DNA of 64,000 nt, taken from NCBI GenBank assembly GCA_026075535.2, contig AP026550.1:9610001-9674000 (forward strand), written 5' to 3'. The position numbers were made by a program, and so were the translations under genes. Of this stretch, positions 33,456 through 45,151 are shown one piece after another. How positions within the stretch are numbered: the first letter of the stretch is position 1; the number at the start of each line of letters is the position of its first letter. The notes under the pieces were generated by a model. The model had not been told where the DNA came from and ran no database searches. It saw only the letters and a program-made list of their open reading frames with translations. The DNA is from Tricholoma matsutake (taxonomy: Eukaryota; Basidiomycota; Agaricomycetes; Agaricales; Tricholomataceae).

Positions 33456-34609
33456 GCAGTCTTCATTCCTGTTCTGCATTTATTCCGGACTACAGTATTT
33501 AAGCTTAGTTAGTTTTGTCTTGTATTCCTCAGTTTGTATATCGACATAGACTTGACTTTAAACCTGCCAATCTAAATCTCCTTCTACTCCTACCTCAGTC
33601 CACTAAGAGTCTGAACTACCTTTGACTCGACCTCTAGTCTCCCTCTGAAGTTCTAATCTCATCTGAACTTAACCCAAGTCCCTCCGTACTCCTCCCCGCA
33701 TTTACCCCCACCTCCCCACTTCTACCTCCAAACCTTCATCTTGAAATTAGGACACCAGATGAGGTGAAGGGCACAGCTTCTTACAAGCTGAAGCCAAGTC
33801 CTTTCCATTTTCCCTCCCACAGAATCTGCAATGACCTGACAACCATCCACTATCAACACCCGCAGGGTGTTAAGGGCGAAGCCTTAACCACTCGATCTAG
33901 TCGATGTCGTTTGACGAGGTGCTTCCTCAACAAGTTGTTCAGCACTAGTCTTATTCGGAGTGTCCGACGTAAGATGGATAGTGCACTCTAGCAGGCCTTC
34001 TGCATAGAGTCATTCGTGTTCACGCACTAAGGGGCTTCCTTAGTGGTTTCGAGTAAGTTCACAAGTTCACAAGTTAAAGCTGTAGATTGCCTAGATCTAA
34101 CCTAAGGACATCCCTACTATGAGTCACAGTACTTATACTAAGAGGGAGGTCCTTATTGTCCAATTGGAAAGGTAGATGTGTATCAGGTAAGAATAGAAAC
34201 AATAAGCCTCATGCCTTGCATGAGGCATCCGATGTCATGGAGTGCTGCAGTCCAGCATGTCAGGAAACAATAAGAGATAAGCCTCATGCCTAGCATGAGG
34301 CATCCGATGTCATGGACCTCATGTCAAGGGGCGGTCGTATCACAGCATGTGTGGGAATGGGTTCGGGTGCATGGAGTCACCATGTGTCAAGGGTGCCTTC
34401 CACAGGAAGGGGATCGAATGCATGTTGTCGGCATGCATTGTGTGTGTCTTGGTGTCAAGGGCATGCCTCCGGCATGAGTCAGGGAGTACCTCCTGTCTGG
34501 AGGGGATCGTCGGGTGTGTCGGGTGTGTCGGGTTCCATGAGTTACAAGGAAAATTGTAACACAGGGTCCGATCAGATTCCGACGCGCCTTCTAGGATCAG
34601 TTCTTAACA
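33456..34609 (+). mobile_element. Truncated G2-family LTR interrupted by a solo LTR
   Basis: 33456-33867 and 34562-34609 together match the reverse complement of the G2 LTRs (for example GGATCAGTTCTTAACA at the right end). About 250 bp of the LTR start is missing. It is in the opposite orientation to G2. Confidence 0.8.
33868..34561 (+). mobile_element. Solo LTR, 694 bp, TGTTAA...GTAACA
   Basis: Begins TGTTAAGGGCGAAGCCTTAA (a terminal hairpin) and ends TTGTAACA. It is flanked by the 5-bp duplication CAGGG (33863-33867, 34562-34566). It carries two perfect GCCTCATGCC...GCATGAGGC stem-loops near 34209 and 34278. It is related to the solo LTR at 45152-45688 and is probably copia-type by its termini. 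Confidence 0.88.
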
Positions 34610-35281
34610 ATGAGTCACCAAGCACATGTAGATGGTTTACTGCACAGTGAAGATCATCTAAAAGACTTATGTGATATTCTTGAGCCAGGAGACATGGCCA
34701 TGGATGACCATCCAGTACCTCTCCAGCCTACAGAAGTGGCAGATATTCTAGCAAAGGCACCTTGTCTTCTGGAAGTAGATTATAATGGTCTGCTTGATGT
34801 TCTTCACCAGACAGGAAGACTGTACTGAGCTTTCTCTGATCTTCCCCACCCACCAAATGCCATTATTCTCCCTCCACAAGCCCAACATCTTCTGCAGGTG
34901 CACTGTGATGAGTGCACATTCAGTTGTGAAAAGTCACATAAAGGAAACAGTGCTATAAAGTTCTACAATCCATTGACACAGGCTCATGATACAGGATTCA
35001 TTCAAAATATCTGGAGACTTCCACTGGAGGGAATAATGTGCACCTTTATAAGAGTACACTCACATCAATCACTATCTACACAAGAGGAGAGGCAGGCACC
35101 ATTCATACACCACCCTGGATTTATGGTACAAATTGTTGATGCACTCCCCTCTAACAACCTTAGTATTATTGAGCCTGTCCATGTTATCACTCATGTCACA
35201 ACTGTCCAGCGGCCAGCAGGCACTTATGGTATTGGCAGGAAGGTCCTGGTTGTATGTTGGGCTCCCAACAGAGGGCACTGA
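34610..35281 (+). pseudogene. Conserved Agaricomycete hypothetical, TGA-interrupted
   Basis: A frame of 223 codons runs from MSHQAHVDGLL to WAPNRGH with a single internal TGA after GRLY (34825-34827), where Arg is expected. Features are HCDECTFSCEKSHKGNSAI, then FIQNIWRLPLEGI, HHPGFMVQIVDAL, IIEPVHVITHVTT and RPAGTYGIGRKVLVVCW. I associate this motif chain with an uncharacterised protein common in mushroom genomes, often near transposons. I cannot name a function. It lies directly after the LTR fragment, so its N-terminus may be missing. Confidence 0.5.
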
Positions 35282-35475
35282 TAATTTTGCATCCCTGGCA
35301 ATGTGTAAATAGCTGTTATAACCACAATTATGCCTTCATTTTCCTGTTCTGACTTCTTTCCAACTTGAAATCTTGTTCTGCATCCAGCCATACATGCATG
35401 CACCCATGTGGTGTCTGTGTTCCTCTTGTGTGCCTCGCTTCTTCTGCATGTCCCATGTGATGGCTCCATGTTCTG

Positions 35476-36443
35476 TGTTGATAGGTCCACTATGTGCACT
35501 AAGCTCTGGGAACATCTCCAAAGGCATCGACACATCAACACACATGCTCCCAACCCCTATGAACCCTTATGAACCCCTACAAACCCTGCGAGACTGCTCC
35601 AAAACTACTTCGAACAACTTCACAACAATTTGCAGCATTTTGAATGTCTTCAGCCACCGTATACCTATCACACTGCCCTTCGGATACATGCAGCACACCT
35701 TGTAAGAGTTAGTGTGTTGCATATCGAGCACCACTGGACATGAGGAGACACAATGATGGGATTTTAGGACGTGACTGTGGCGCTTCGACATCTTGATGAT
35801 ATATTGGATCAATGGGGACAGGTACCCATGATAAATTGTGACTCTATACATTTCCCTTCTCATCTTCTTTCATTTATTCTATGATTTGCAAAGATTCTAG
35901 ATTGTTTTATATCTTGCCTTATGTATTCCTCATGTTTTATTTCCTTTTTAGTATCGCTTCTCCCAAACATATATAGCCTTGTACTAGCTACTTAGAAAGA
36001 CAGAATAGATTGTCCTCTCACACCAATCGTCTGATTTAAGAGCCATTCTCTTGAGTCCAAGCATCTCAATTTAGTCTTGAAGTTCAGTGTTTTATGCCGA
36101 ACTTCCTTCAACTTCTCATACGAGCTTCTCAAAACTATCGCATATCGCCTATCCCCTCTCGACGCCTTCCTACATTCTTATAGTCTATCCTCAGCCTTCA
36201 TCAAAATCGTCCTCGTCCTCTACAAGTCTCTCAAACTTCTTTGAACTTCTCTTGAACACCTTTGCAGTGCTTTGAATACTCAAACCTCTTCAAACTTCAT
36301 TGGACACCCTCTAGAGTTGTTTTCCTAGTCTTGGGTAACAGCGGTGATATTTAGTACCACCTTGCAACCTTCCTCTAACTAGTGTTATACCATTTGAGCC
36401 CTTATTGTGGGTTTTGTTTGGGTTTCCTGGTCGAGTATCATCA
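35476..36443 (+). repeat. G3-family LTR, plus orientation
   Basis: 968 bp starting TGTTGATAGG and ending GTATCATCA, with matching inverted termini (TGTTGATA/TATCATCA). It matches the reverse complement of 53642-54716 throughout (for example CTTGTACTAGCTACTTAGAA). It is therefore inverted relative to the right LTR of G3 and cannot be its ordinary partner. No target duplication was found. Confidence 0.75.
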
Positions 36444-36595
36444 TTTTTCCTCCCCCTTACTGAAATCCTGACTGTCCCAGTCAGCCGATCAGAGTCACGT
36501 GCAAAATGCATGATTGTGTTGAAGCTGTAAACAAAACTCAAAAAAACTTTTCTTTCTCCTTCATCAACCTACACCCTCAATACTAGCTTTTCATC

Positions 36596-37927
36596 ATGTC
36601 TCTCCTTGCCAAACTCAATACCGACATCTTTGACTATGCCAAATCAATGCCTGAGCGCAATGCCGCCAAAGATTTGGACTTTGAAGTGTGGGGGAAGGGT
36701 TTTGCAACAGAATGGTATGTTCCTGCATTCATTTTGTTGTATGGGTGGCTAAAATGTTTGGTCTTAGGCTGAATATGATGAGCTCGCTGACGATCTGGGT
36801 GAAGAACACGATCCAGCTATTCAAAAGGTTGTTGATGAAGTTTTCGAGCTGTATCAACCATTGGCCCAGCACAAATGGCTTTCATGGGGTGCTGAGCTAT
36901 TATTTTTGGAGTTGTGCAAAGAGGTGGAACACGAAGATCGAGAAGCTGCTAAGGCAAAAGCATGGGCGGAGGCCGAGGAAGAGGTGAAGCACATTCGGGA
37001 GGAGGAGGAGCTAGCTCGAGAGGCAGCAGCTGCTGCTAAGAAGGTGAAACTGAATGATCAGAGGGCCACTCTTGTCGAGGCTCACAAAACAGCACTGGGT
37101 GAATTTTGCGCCAAGACCCTTTCAAAGGCCGAGTTGTTGCAATGAAATGAGCAACTAGTGGCCAAAGCTAAATTGATCGAGGAGGCTGAGGCAGAGGTCG
37201 AGGACAAGGACAAGGAGGAGCTACCCATGGTGTGGGTGACAAAATGAAAGGTACCAGAGATCAAGGGAGGCAAAGATGGGGAGGACAAAGTTGAGGACTC
37301 CATGGAGTCAAAGCGAGCAAAGCGAGCAACAAGTGGACTGCTCGATTTCGAGGATCCTGTGAGTTTTCATTTTGGCTTCAAAGGTTTTTCGGAGTGCTAA
37401 TCGGGTTGTAGTGCAATTGATGTGCTGGGATGAGATCCCAGCTGTGCTGTGTGGTCGAAGAAGGGGCCCCAAAGTGCATCAAGTGCACTGATGCACTGCA
37501 GGGCTGTTATTGGGAGGGGGTGTCAAGGAAAGGCCTTCAAAAAGGTGAGGGGAGGAAATTTGGGGCTGCGAAAGATGTTTTGCAGTCGAACCCAGGTGCA
37601 TTTCTTGTTTGGACTTGTTGCAAACTTTTCTAACTTTCTGATCAGATTATTTTAGCTCTTCACATTTGAGTTGTCAGGCTGGTCAAGCCAGAGGAGATGG
37701 TCGTGGGACTGTCAAAACCATCTATGCCAAAATCGAAGCACAAAAAGTGGTCGTTGAAAGGGAAAGGCAAAGTGAAGGAGGTATCGTCGAATGATGATAT
37801 CAAGGTCGTTAGCGATGAATGGGTCATTTGGCAGAAGATGCTTGCAGCCAAATTGGTACAGAAGAAAGTGGAGATGGAGGTTCTGGGTAGGGAGATAGAA
37901 CTTTTAGAAGTTATGATAGAGGAGTAA
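36596..37927 (+). pseudogene. Decayed accessory ORF of a gypsy element (coiled coil, Cys-rich)
   Basis: The start MSLLAKLNTDIFDYAKSMP is followed by an intron-like GTATGT...CTTAG (36715-36767). Then come the phrase YDELADDLGEEHDPAIQ, a Trp/Leu-rich segment and a long Glu/Lys/Ala coiled coil (about 36950-37140) that ends in a TAA/TGA cluster. A Cys-containing segment (CIKCTDALQGCYW near 37480) and a final helical part reaching EVMIEE follow in other frames. Similar coiled-coil/zinc-cluster ORFs occur antisense to pol at the 3' end of G2. The role is unknown. Frames are broken in several places. Confidence 0.5.
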
Positions 37928-38549
37928 AAAATATAAAAAAAGGACTTCATTGTATTTTTGTATTTTTCTTTTTCTTTTCAATTTAAATCTTGTGATTCTC
38001 GAAAAATTAGCGAATAAAAGTAGAAGAAATAGAAAGAAGAATAAAGAGAATAAGGGAAAGGCTCAGTAGATCATCATGGCCAAAAAACCCTTTTGGAGTT
38101 TGTGCGACCTATGCTATAATGTGATATCGCGACTTGTATTGTACACTAAAAGAAATTGAGGTTATAGGTAAGTGATCGCGAACAAAGAAAGGGGATAATT
38201 ATTCATCTTTGAAGTCCAGAAGGTCTTTGGGAATATCTTCATCGATGTTTGAAGTGTTTCAAAGTTTTTCGAGACATTCGGAGTCGATATCAAGGAAGTT
38301 AGGTGGCAGGGGAATTGATTTTCATGCAAAATAGGGAAGGAGTCGGAAGGCTGCGACTGGTCAATGAAATACTAATCCATTGAGTTTGCAGATGATTTAG
38401 GCTCCTCCATAGTTTCGATCAATGACAATGAGGGGACCTAAATATCGAGGTCGCATCTTGCAATTGAGAGATTTCTTGATTTGCGTGTTGCAAAGTAGGA
38501 CCAGGTCGCCTTTTTCGAGGTCATAGTCATGCATTGTTCATTTGTGAAT

Positions 38550-39535
38550 GAGTTTGAAACATTTTGCAGCTTCAAGTTGAGCAGTATAGACTTTCGAATA
38601 GAGAATTTTGAGGTTGGATGATCATTTCTGTAGTGCTATTGCTCTTCGAGCGATGAGATTGGTTGTCAATAAGATAGAATTGGGAGGGGGTTGCAAGTAC
38701 ATTGCTTTGGAGATGTCGAGCGGGATTAAGGGATGTGATCCTGTAATTGCGAAGTAAGGAGAGCAACCCATGCATCTACAAACCATAACTCATTCTGCCC
38801 AAAACACTGAGTGTGCTCCAGCTGACCATTTGCTCTGATCTCCATCAACTGCTTTGAATGACAATTGTTGAATATTGAAGTGAGCTCGTTCGACGATCCC
38901 ATTCGCACAAGAATTGTAGCCTCTAATTCGAATATGGTTAATATGATATCATTTTGAAAGGTACTCCAATGCTGTGATGAATGCTGATCTGTTATCGCTC
39001 ATGATTTCGTATAGCAAACCCCATCTACAAATGATATCTTCGAAGATCCAGTCCCTGAGGGTCATGGCATTTTCTCATTGAAGGTTTTGCCACTCAGGAT
39101 AAATCATTAGTGAACATCGACCTTGTACAATATACTTGAATCTGCTCAAGGGAGGCATTTGCATGGTATCGATGTAGACTTTGCCAAACAAAGGTGCGGG
39201 TGTGGCAACAGTAGGTAGGATAAGGAGATTTCGAGTTTGTTGTACTTGGCACAGATGGCAAGTGTGAATATACCATGCAATGTCTGCTTTCATGTTAGGC
39301 CACCAGAATCATAGGGATATAACAGCTTTCATCATGAAGCCCATTTTGTGTCTGATATCATTGTGAGCTGCACAAATAACTTCGAGACAACACTCAGGAA
39401 TTGCGACGATTTGTGAGCTCTGTGAGAATCCTTCCTCCAAAGTTTGCCACAATCTAAGAAGAATTTGGTACAATATTGAATGAAGGTAACATATTCAGAA
39501 TCTGATAAATCTGGAGGTCATACCAAATCCTCTAA
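38550..39535 (-). pseudogene. G3 integrase remnants
   Basis: The minus strand shows DIAWYIHTCHLCQVQQTR with an HxxC finger-like pattern (39240-39290). Further on, IFELEATILVRMGSSNELTS leads into helical C-terminal sequence, all cut by stops. Relation to gypsy integrase is inferred from its position after RNase H and from these motifs. Confidence 0.55.
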
Positions 39536-39541
39536 CCATTT

Positions 39542-40844
39542 TCAAACATGAATTAATATTTTGTCTTCCTTTTTTGCATTGTTCATTTGTGGGACATTGT
39601 TGTAGGTCAGATCGTCCCCCTTACTGAGATCTGAGGAGAGGGAGAGTGTTGAAACTTGATAGTAAGTGAAGGGTCGAGTCATGATGGGATTGATTTGGTG
39701 TATGAAACCGTGAAGACGGTCGATCCAGTCTCTGAAATTGTTTTTGTTATTGAACTGGTCATCTTCATCTTGTGGAGGACATCTCAAAAGTCTGTCTGGA
39801 CCATGATGTGTACCTGCAACATGAACTAATGTGAAGTGAAAAGTGAGGATCGAGATCATCCATTGATTGATGCTAGCCCTAGGTGTGATATCAGGGTTTG
39901 AGAGCATGCCTTTGATATACCTGGGGTCAACTTCAACGATGAGGTTTTGCACCCCTATCAGGTACAATCAAAGTGCTCTGAGGGCACGATCAGACCATAG
40001 AGTTTGAGTTTTGCTTGCAAAAACCAGGATTCATGGTCGTTAAGCATGATTGAGCCGAATTGACTGTAAAAGGGTCATAGGGATCGCATTGCATGAGAAA
40101 GAAACCAATAGCGATGTACAAAGTATTGACTGATAGGATAACTGGGGCATCGGATGAGTAGTTGATAATGTGAATTGCTGGGGAATTGATGAGTGCTTGC
40201 TTCAGGTCTTCCTGTGCTGCAATTTGTTTCAGTCTGAATTTGAAAGGGACATCTTTTCATGTAAGGTGTATTAGAGCTGTAGCACATTGAGTGAAGTTTT
40301 GAATAAAGATATGACAAACTCCAATAGTTCCTAGAAATGCCTTGACTTCGGTAAGACTTTGACAAGGTCCCCATTTGCTAACCGCTGTGATGCAAGTGGG
40401 ATCAGCCATATGACCTTCGATATTGCATTGATGACCTAGAACAATTATTTCGGGGATGCAAAGGTAAAGTTTCGGACCAGAAAATGTTCCTCCACAATAC
40501 TTCATGCATTGGACTATACAATTTAGATTCCTGAAATGTTCCCAGATGAAGTGTCAAATGCCTGGATTATTGGTGATCATTTTGTAAGATCCTCCGATAG
40601 TTCGATATTCTGATTTTGAACCCTTGACTGGTGTGTCATCGATGTAAGGGATGGTGATATGAAGGATTTCGGGTTGTAGGATGAATGTTATGTGATCGTG
40701 TAAGATTGGAACCGAGTTTGTCCAACCCATTGGCAGGGTGATGATTTGAACTTCAGGAGCGCTTCAAATTTTGAAGCGCTCTGAAAGGTGTCTGAAACAT
40801 TGTTAGATCTTGAGATGATTCTGTGACTTTCCTTTTGTCAAATG
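39542..40844 (-). pseudogene. pol: G3 reverse transcriptase (C-terminal part) and RNase H remnants
   Basis: From the G2 insertion point leftwards: TMFQTPFRAL, LPMGWTNSVPI, the active-site IPYIDDTPVKG (near 40635), IVQCMKYCGGTFSGPKLYL, WGPCQSLTEVKAFLGTIGVC and further RNase H-like sequence to HVAGTHHGPDRLLRCPP. The YIDD catalytic motif is intact. In-frame stops occur at several places (for example after NNPGI). Confidence 0.75.
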
Positions 40845-41302
40845 TGTTAAGAACTGATCCTAGAAGGTTTGTCAGAATCTGATCGGACCCTGCGGGTGTT
40901 GAGAGCAGAAGGTTGTTGGGTCATTGCGGATTCTGCAGGAGGGGAAATGGGAAGGACTTGGCTTCAGCTTGTAAGAAGCTGCACCCTTCACCTCATCTGG
41001 TGTCCTAATTTCAAGACAAAGGTTTGGAGGTAGGAATGGGGAAGTGTCAGTAAAAGTGGGGAGGAGTACAGAGGGACTTGGTTTAAGTTCAGATGAGATT
41101 AGAACTTTGGAGGAAGACTGGATGTCAAGTCGAATGGAGTTCAGACTCTTAGTGGACTGAGGTAGAAGTAGAAGGAGATTTAGATTGGCAGGTTTAAAGT
41201 CGAGTCTATGTCGATATACAAACTGAGGAATACAAGGCGAAACTAACTAAACTTAAATACTGTAGTCCAGAATAAAGGCAGAACAGAAATGAAGACTGCA
41301 GC

Positions 41303-42615
41303 TAGTGTTTGAAAGTCCGGTTGCATGGACCAAAAGAAAAACGGCAACTGAACCAGACCCAACCGCGGTCCGGTCTGTCTTGCAGGTTCTGCAGCAGCAG
41401 TTGTGGACCCATCCGGTTGCCGGTTGCATAGTTTTTCAAATAATTATGGACCGGGTAAAGACCGGTTGCAACCAGTCTTTGATCATAATTTGATGTGTTG
41501 CTAAGGCAAGTGATCAATTGATTACATGTGATACAAGTAATCTGTGTGCTGGCACTGACTAAATAAGTTATTGTAGGATTGTAATGCCTTAACAGATATG
41601 TCCACAAACCAGGATTCCACACTGTATAGAGTATATCTACATCCACCCAAATGCACTAGCTCAATGGTGCAGTTGTTCATTCATGGTAAACACCCTTCCT
41701 CCTCATTCCTCTGAAAATTCTATATCACTGTAATTCAATAACGGCTCAACCGATCCTTTCGTAAACTTGGATTAAATACAATATATATTATATATATATG
41801 CTCCCAAAAGCACTAGTCAAACGATGCAACCATTCATCTATGGTAAGCAACCCTTCCTCCTCATTCCTCTCAAAACTCCGTTGGACTATAATTCAATAAT
41901 GACTGAGTGCATCCTTTTGTAAAGCTGGATTAGACACTATATATAGCATATATATATGCTCCCCAAAGCACCAGTTGAACGGTACAGTCATTCATTTTAT
42001 GGTAAGCAACCCTTCCTCCTCATTCCTCTGAACACTCCGTAGCACTGTAATTCAATAACGGCTGAACCGATCCTTTTGTAAACTTGGATTAAATACAATA
42101 TGTATTATATATGTGTGCTCCGTAAAGCACTAGTTAAACATTACAACCATTCATCTATGGTAAGCAACCCTTCCTCCTCATTCCTCTGAAAACTCTGTAG
42201 AACTGTAATTCAATAACGGTTCAATGCATCCTTTCGTAAACTTGGATTAGACACTACATATATGATATAGATACACCCCCCAAAGCACTAGCCACATGGT
42301 CTAGCCATTCATTTATGGTTTTGTCTGTAGTGTTTACTTATATTACTACTACTAGTTTTCGAAATATATTACTTCGAGACATGTATATTAGTGTACAAAT
42401 AATCGGTCCTGACTGGTTGTGAACTGGTCAAGATCAGTCTAAGCATGGACTGGTTTTAAACCGGTTTGGCAACCATGAGGCAACCGAGTAGGACCGGTTT
42501 ACACCAGTCCAGTCCTCGGTTGCCTTGATGTTGAGCATGTAAGCAACCAGTCCGGTCCATGGTTGCCCCTGTTGTCATCAAAAAAAACCGGACCGGACTG
42601 GACTTTTAAACACTA
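41303..42615. mobile_element. hAT-like non-autonomous element 1 (1313 bp)
   Basis: Terminal inverted repeats TAGTGTTTGAAAGTCC / GGACTTTTAAACACTA. It is flanked by the perfect 8-bp duplication ACTGCAGC (41295-41302, 42616-42623), the signature of hAT transposition. Subterminal regions are full of CCGGT/ACCGG and CCAGTC motifs. No transposase ORF is present. The interior is mostly a tandem repeat. Confidence 0.9.
41650..42330 (+). repeat. 158-bp tandem repeat inside hAT-like element 1
   Basis: CCCTTCCTCCTCATTCCTC starts at 41693, 41851, 42010 and 42168, four copies 158-159 bp apart plus a partial fifth. Each has an AT-rich segment such as TATATTATATATATATGCTC. Confidence 0.9.
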
Positions 42616-43008
42616 ACTGCAGCAGTGTCTCGACTGTGTAGATAAATTGCCTAGCAGGAGCTGCACAGGAATCTGTAGTTGAATTTGCAAAAGAGATGGC
42701 AGCCTTGGGAAGGCAGCCATGGGTGGTGTACAAGGCGGCATGGTGCACAGCAGTGTGGGCAGTGCAAGGCAGCCAGGAACAAAACAGGAGGAGTTGATGA
42801 ATGTTGGGTTCATTGTGCAGAAAAGGGTCAGACAGATGCCAGTTCCGATCAGGTGAGGAATGGTTCTTGACAGTATTTCCCCCTTAGTGCCGAGCCTATG
42901 AGGCACATGAGGGTTTGAGTCCAAATGAGGAAGTTTGTTGAATTTCCAAATGTGGCAATTTGTTGAAAAAAATTTCACGTTGTTTCTTACTCCCACCCCT
43001 ATCAAAAA

Positions 43009-43980
43009 TGTCCCCCCCAGCAGTCTCCGCACAGATCAAAATGGCCGTGATGAAGGCCCAACAGAAACAGAGGGAGCAGGAGTTGAAAGAGCAGATGGAA
43101 TGGGAGATGCTGGAGGAAGCGGTGAGGGAGGAGGAGCGCGGGGCACAGGAGGCACAAAAGGCAGCAGAGGAGGTGCGCAAGGCAGAGGTGTGGAAGAAGG
43201 AGGCATCAGCTGCCCAACGAGCAGAAAAGAAGCAGGCAGCTGCAGCCACGGGTTTGGAGGATGAGGCTGAGGGGAGCAAGTCCCCAAAAAAAAAGAAAGT
43301 CGCCAAGTTGAAGGCACAAGTGGGGTCAGAGGAGTTGGAGGCTCCAGTGTGGGTACAGGCAGCATTGCCCTGCAAAAGGTGCGTACTTGTTTCCCTTCTC
43401 AGTCTTCTTTTACTGATAAGTGGCCTAGATGCAAATATCAGAAGATTGCTTGTTTCAAGATGGGTGCGAGGGGATGCGTGTGCAATAACTGCATGCACAT
43501 CAAACATAAGTGCAAGGAGGTAGTGTGGGAGGGGCAGGAGGCCCCTGCAGCAAAACCAGCGGGTACAACAGGGTTGACTGGGATTAGTGGGGAGAATGTG
43601 GAGATGATGCAGCAGGTGATGAAGATGATGAGGAAGGGATTCACTGAGGTAGCAACTGCAGTGTGGGAATTGATAGGGGAGATTCGGGATGCATTGGACC
43701 CAGAGTGGGTGGAGGATGAAAGCGCCAGGGAGGAGAGTGACAAGGATGATGAAGAAGTGGAGCGGGTGGTGTGAGAGTCCCAGAGGGAAAGATGTGGGAT
43801 CCGCAAGTCTGGAGATGACTGGGCAGCCTTCCAGAGATATCTGGAGAAAAGGTGGGTGGATGATGAGGAGGAGAGCGAGAGTGGAGATGAGGAGGGTGGA
43901 GAGAAGGACGAGGGCAGAGAAGAGGGCAAAGTTGGGGGAGAGGGTGATGAAGATGGAGAGGGAGAAGTGGAGGTAGTGTA
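43009..43980 (+). pseudogene. G2 accessory ORF, antisense to pol (coiled coil plus Cys cluster)
   Basis: The start is MSPPAVSAQIKMAVMKAQ, followed by about 100 residues of highly charged coiled coil rich in Glu, Lys, Ala and Arg. Next comes an LPCKRC segment and, after a probable intron near 43380-43439, CFKMGARGCVCNNC and HKCKEVVWEG. The spacing resembles a fungal Zn(II)2Cys6-type cluster, although I cannot assign all six ligands. A TGA near 43772 precedes a further Arg/Glu-rich tail. It lies between the end of pol and the 3' LTR and reads toward pol. It may be a captured host gene carried by this element family. Confidence 0.5.
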
Positions 43981-44069
43981 GGGATCCCATTGGATCCAAA
44001 GAAAAATTCTTTTTTCAATAAAGTTTATTTCTGAGTTCCAAGTGAGTGATTAAGTAATGTGAATAGCCT

Positions 44070-45146
44070 TTAAGTGGGTAATGGTCTGGGTTTCTGTGGG
44101 TAGTGGGTGTGAAAATCCACAAGGAGTTCTTGGGCATGGTCAAGTTCCATAACAGGTAGCCAGGAGGTCTCTTCATTGGTTCTCTGGTAACCTTCCCATC
44201 AGACGAGGTAGATAATCTTGCAGTGATGTTGGTTGTCGACCTTGGAGTCGAGGACTTTGGCGATCTCATATCGAGCTCGTCGTCGATGGTGATCAGAGGA
44301 GGTGGAGATTGTGCTCAATTTGGAATTGTGTTTGGGAAGTGTTTTTCTAGTTGAGAGACATGGAAAACAGGGTGGATGGCCCGCATGTGGTCCGGAAGTC
44401 GCAGGGTGACTGAGTGAGTACCCAGGTGGGTGATGATTTCAAAAGGACCATGGTTCTTTTCAGAAAGTTTCTTGGAGGGACGAGTAGTGCAGATATTTTC
44501 CGCAGTGACATAGGCAGCATCACCAATGTTGAAGTCGGGTGTGGGTGCCCGATGTTTGTCCGTAGGACCTTGATAACACTCTTGAGTGGCCGCAATCTGT
44601 TTCCAAAGTTCCTGATGAAGGTCGTCTAAGTTGATGACAAACTTCCGGGCGTGCTGTGAGGCTAAGTCGCATTCAGGGAAGACAGAAATGTTCGGGTGGT
44701 ACCCTTTGTTGGTGAAGAAAGGGGATATGCCTGTAGAGGTGGAGGGAGCATTGTTGTAGGCAAATTTGCCCAAGGGTAAGAGGTGAGACCAGTCGTCCTG
44801 CTGATAGTTGCAGAAGATCCAGAGGTACTGCTCCAAGGTCTGATTAAGTCGTTCCGTCTGACCATCACCTTGTGGGTGATAACCAGAAGTGAAATGGATC
44901 TGCATGTTGAGTGCTTTTCTGAGGGAATGGAAGAAATGGGAGACAAACTCAGATCCACGGTCGCAAGTGACATGTGATGGGACACCATGCTTGGAGAAGA
45001 CATGGAGGACAAACAGGTTGGCTAATTCTTGGGCTGTGATTTCATTGACAGTTGGGATGAAAATGCCTTGTTTGGTCAGGCAGTCAACGATGACCAGGAT
45101 AGCTGTGTGGCCATCAGAGTCGGGGAGTTGTTCGATGAAATCCATG
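44070..45146 (-). pseudogene. pol: G2 integrase core and chromodomain
   Basis: Begins at the solo-LTR insertion with MDFIEQLPDSDGHTAILVIV. It has CDRGSEFVSHFFHSL, TSGYHPQGDGQTERLNQTLE (the D..E catalytic layout), then HGPFEIITHLGTHSV and HPVFHVSQLEKHFPN. After TGA (CGA expected) and in a shifted frame it has YEIAKVLDSKV and WEGYQRTNEETSWLP, a chromodomain in which one Trp codon is TGA. It is disrupted from its N-terminal half by the solo LTR. Confidence 0.85.
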
Positions 45147-45151
45147 GATAT

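Larger units (their letters stand above)
40845..42872 (-). repeat. G2 3' LTR, interrupted by a hAT-like element
   Basis: About 707 bp of LTR after leaving out 41303-42615 and one 8-bp duplication. It is longer than the 5' LTR (517 bp), which lacks an internal ~190-bp segment. A purine tract (complement of TATTTCCCCCTT) precedes it at 42873-42884. Confidence 0.85.

Noticed and set aside
35476..36443. 3' LTR of G3
   Set aside because: It is in the wrong orientation relative to the 5' LTR and lacks a matching target duplication.
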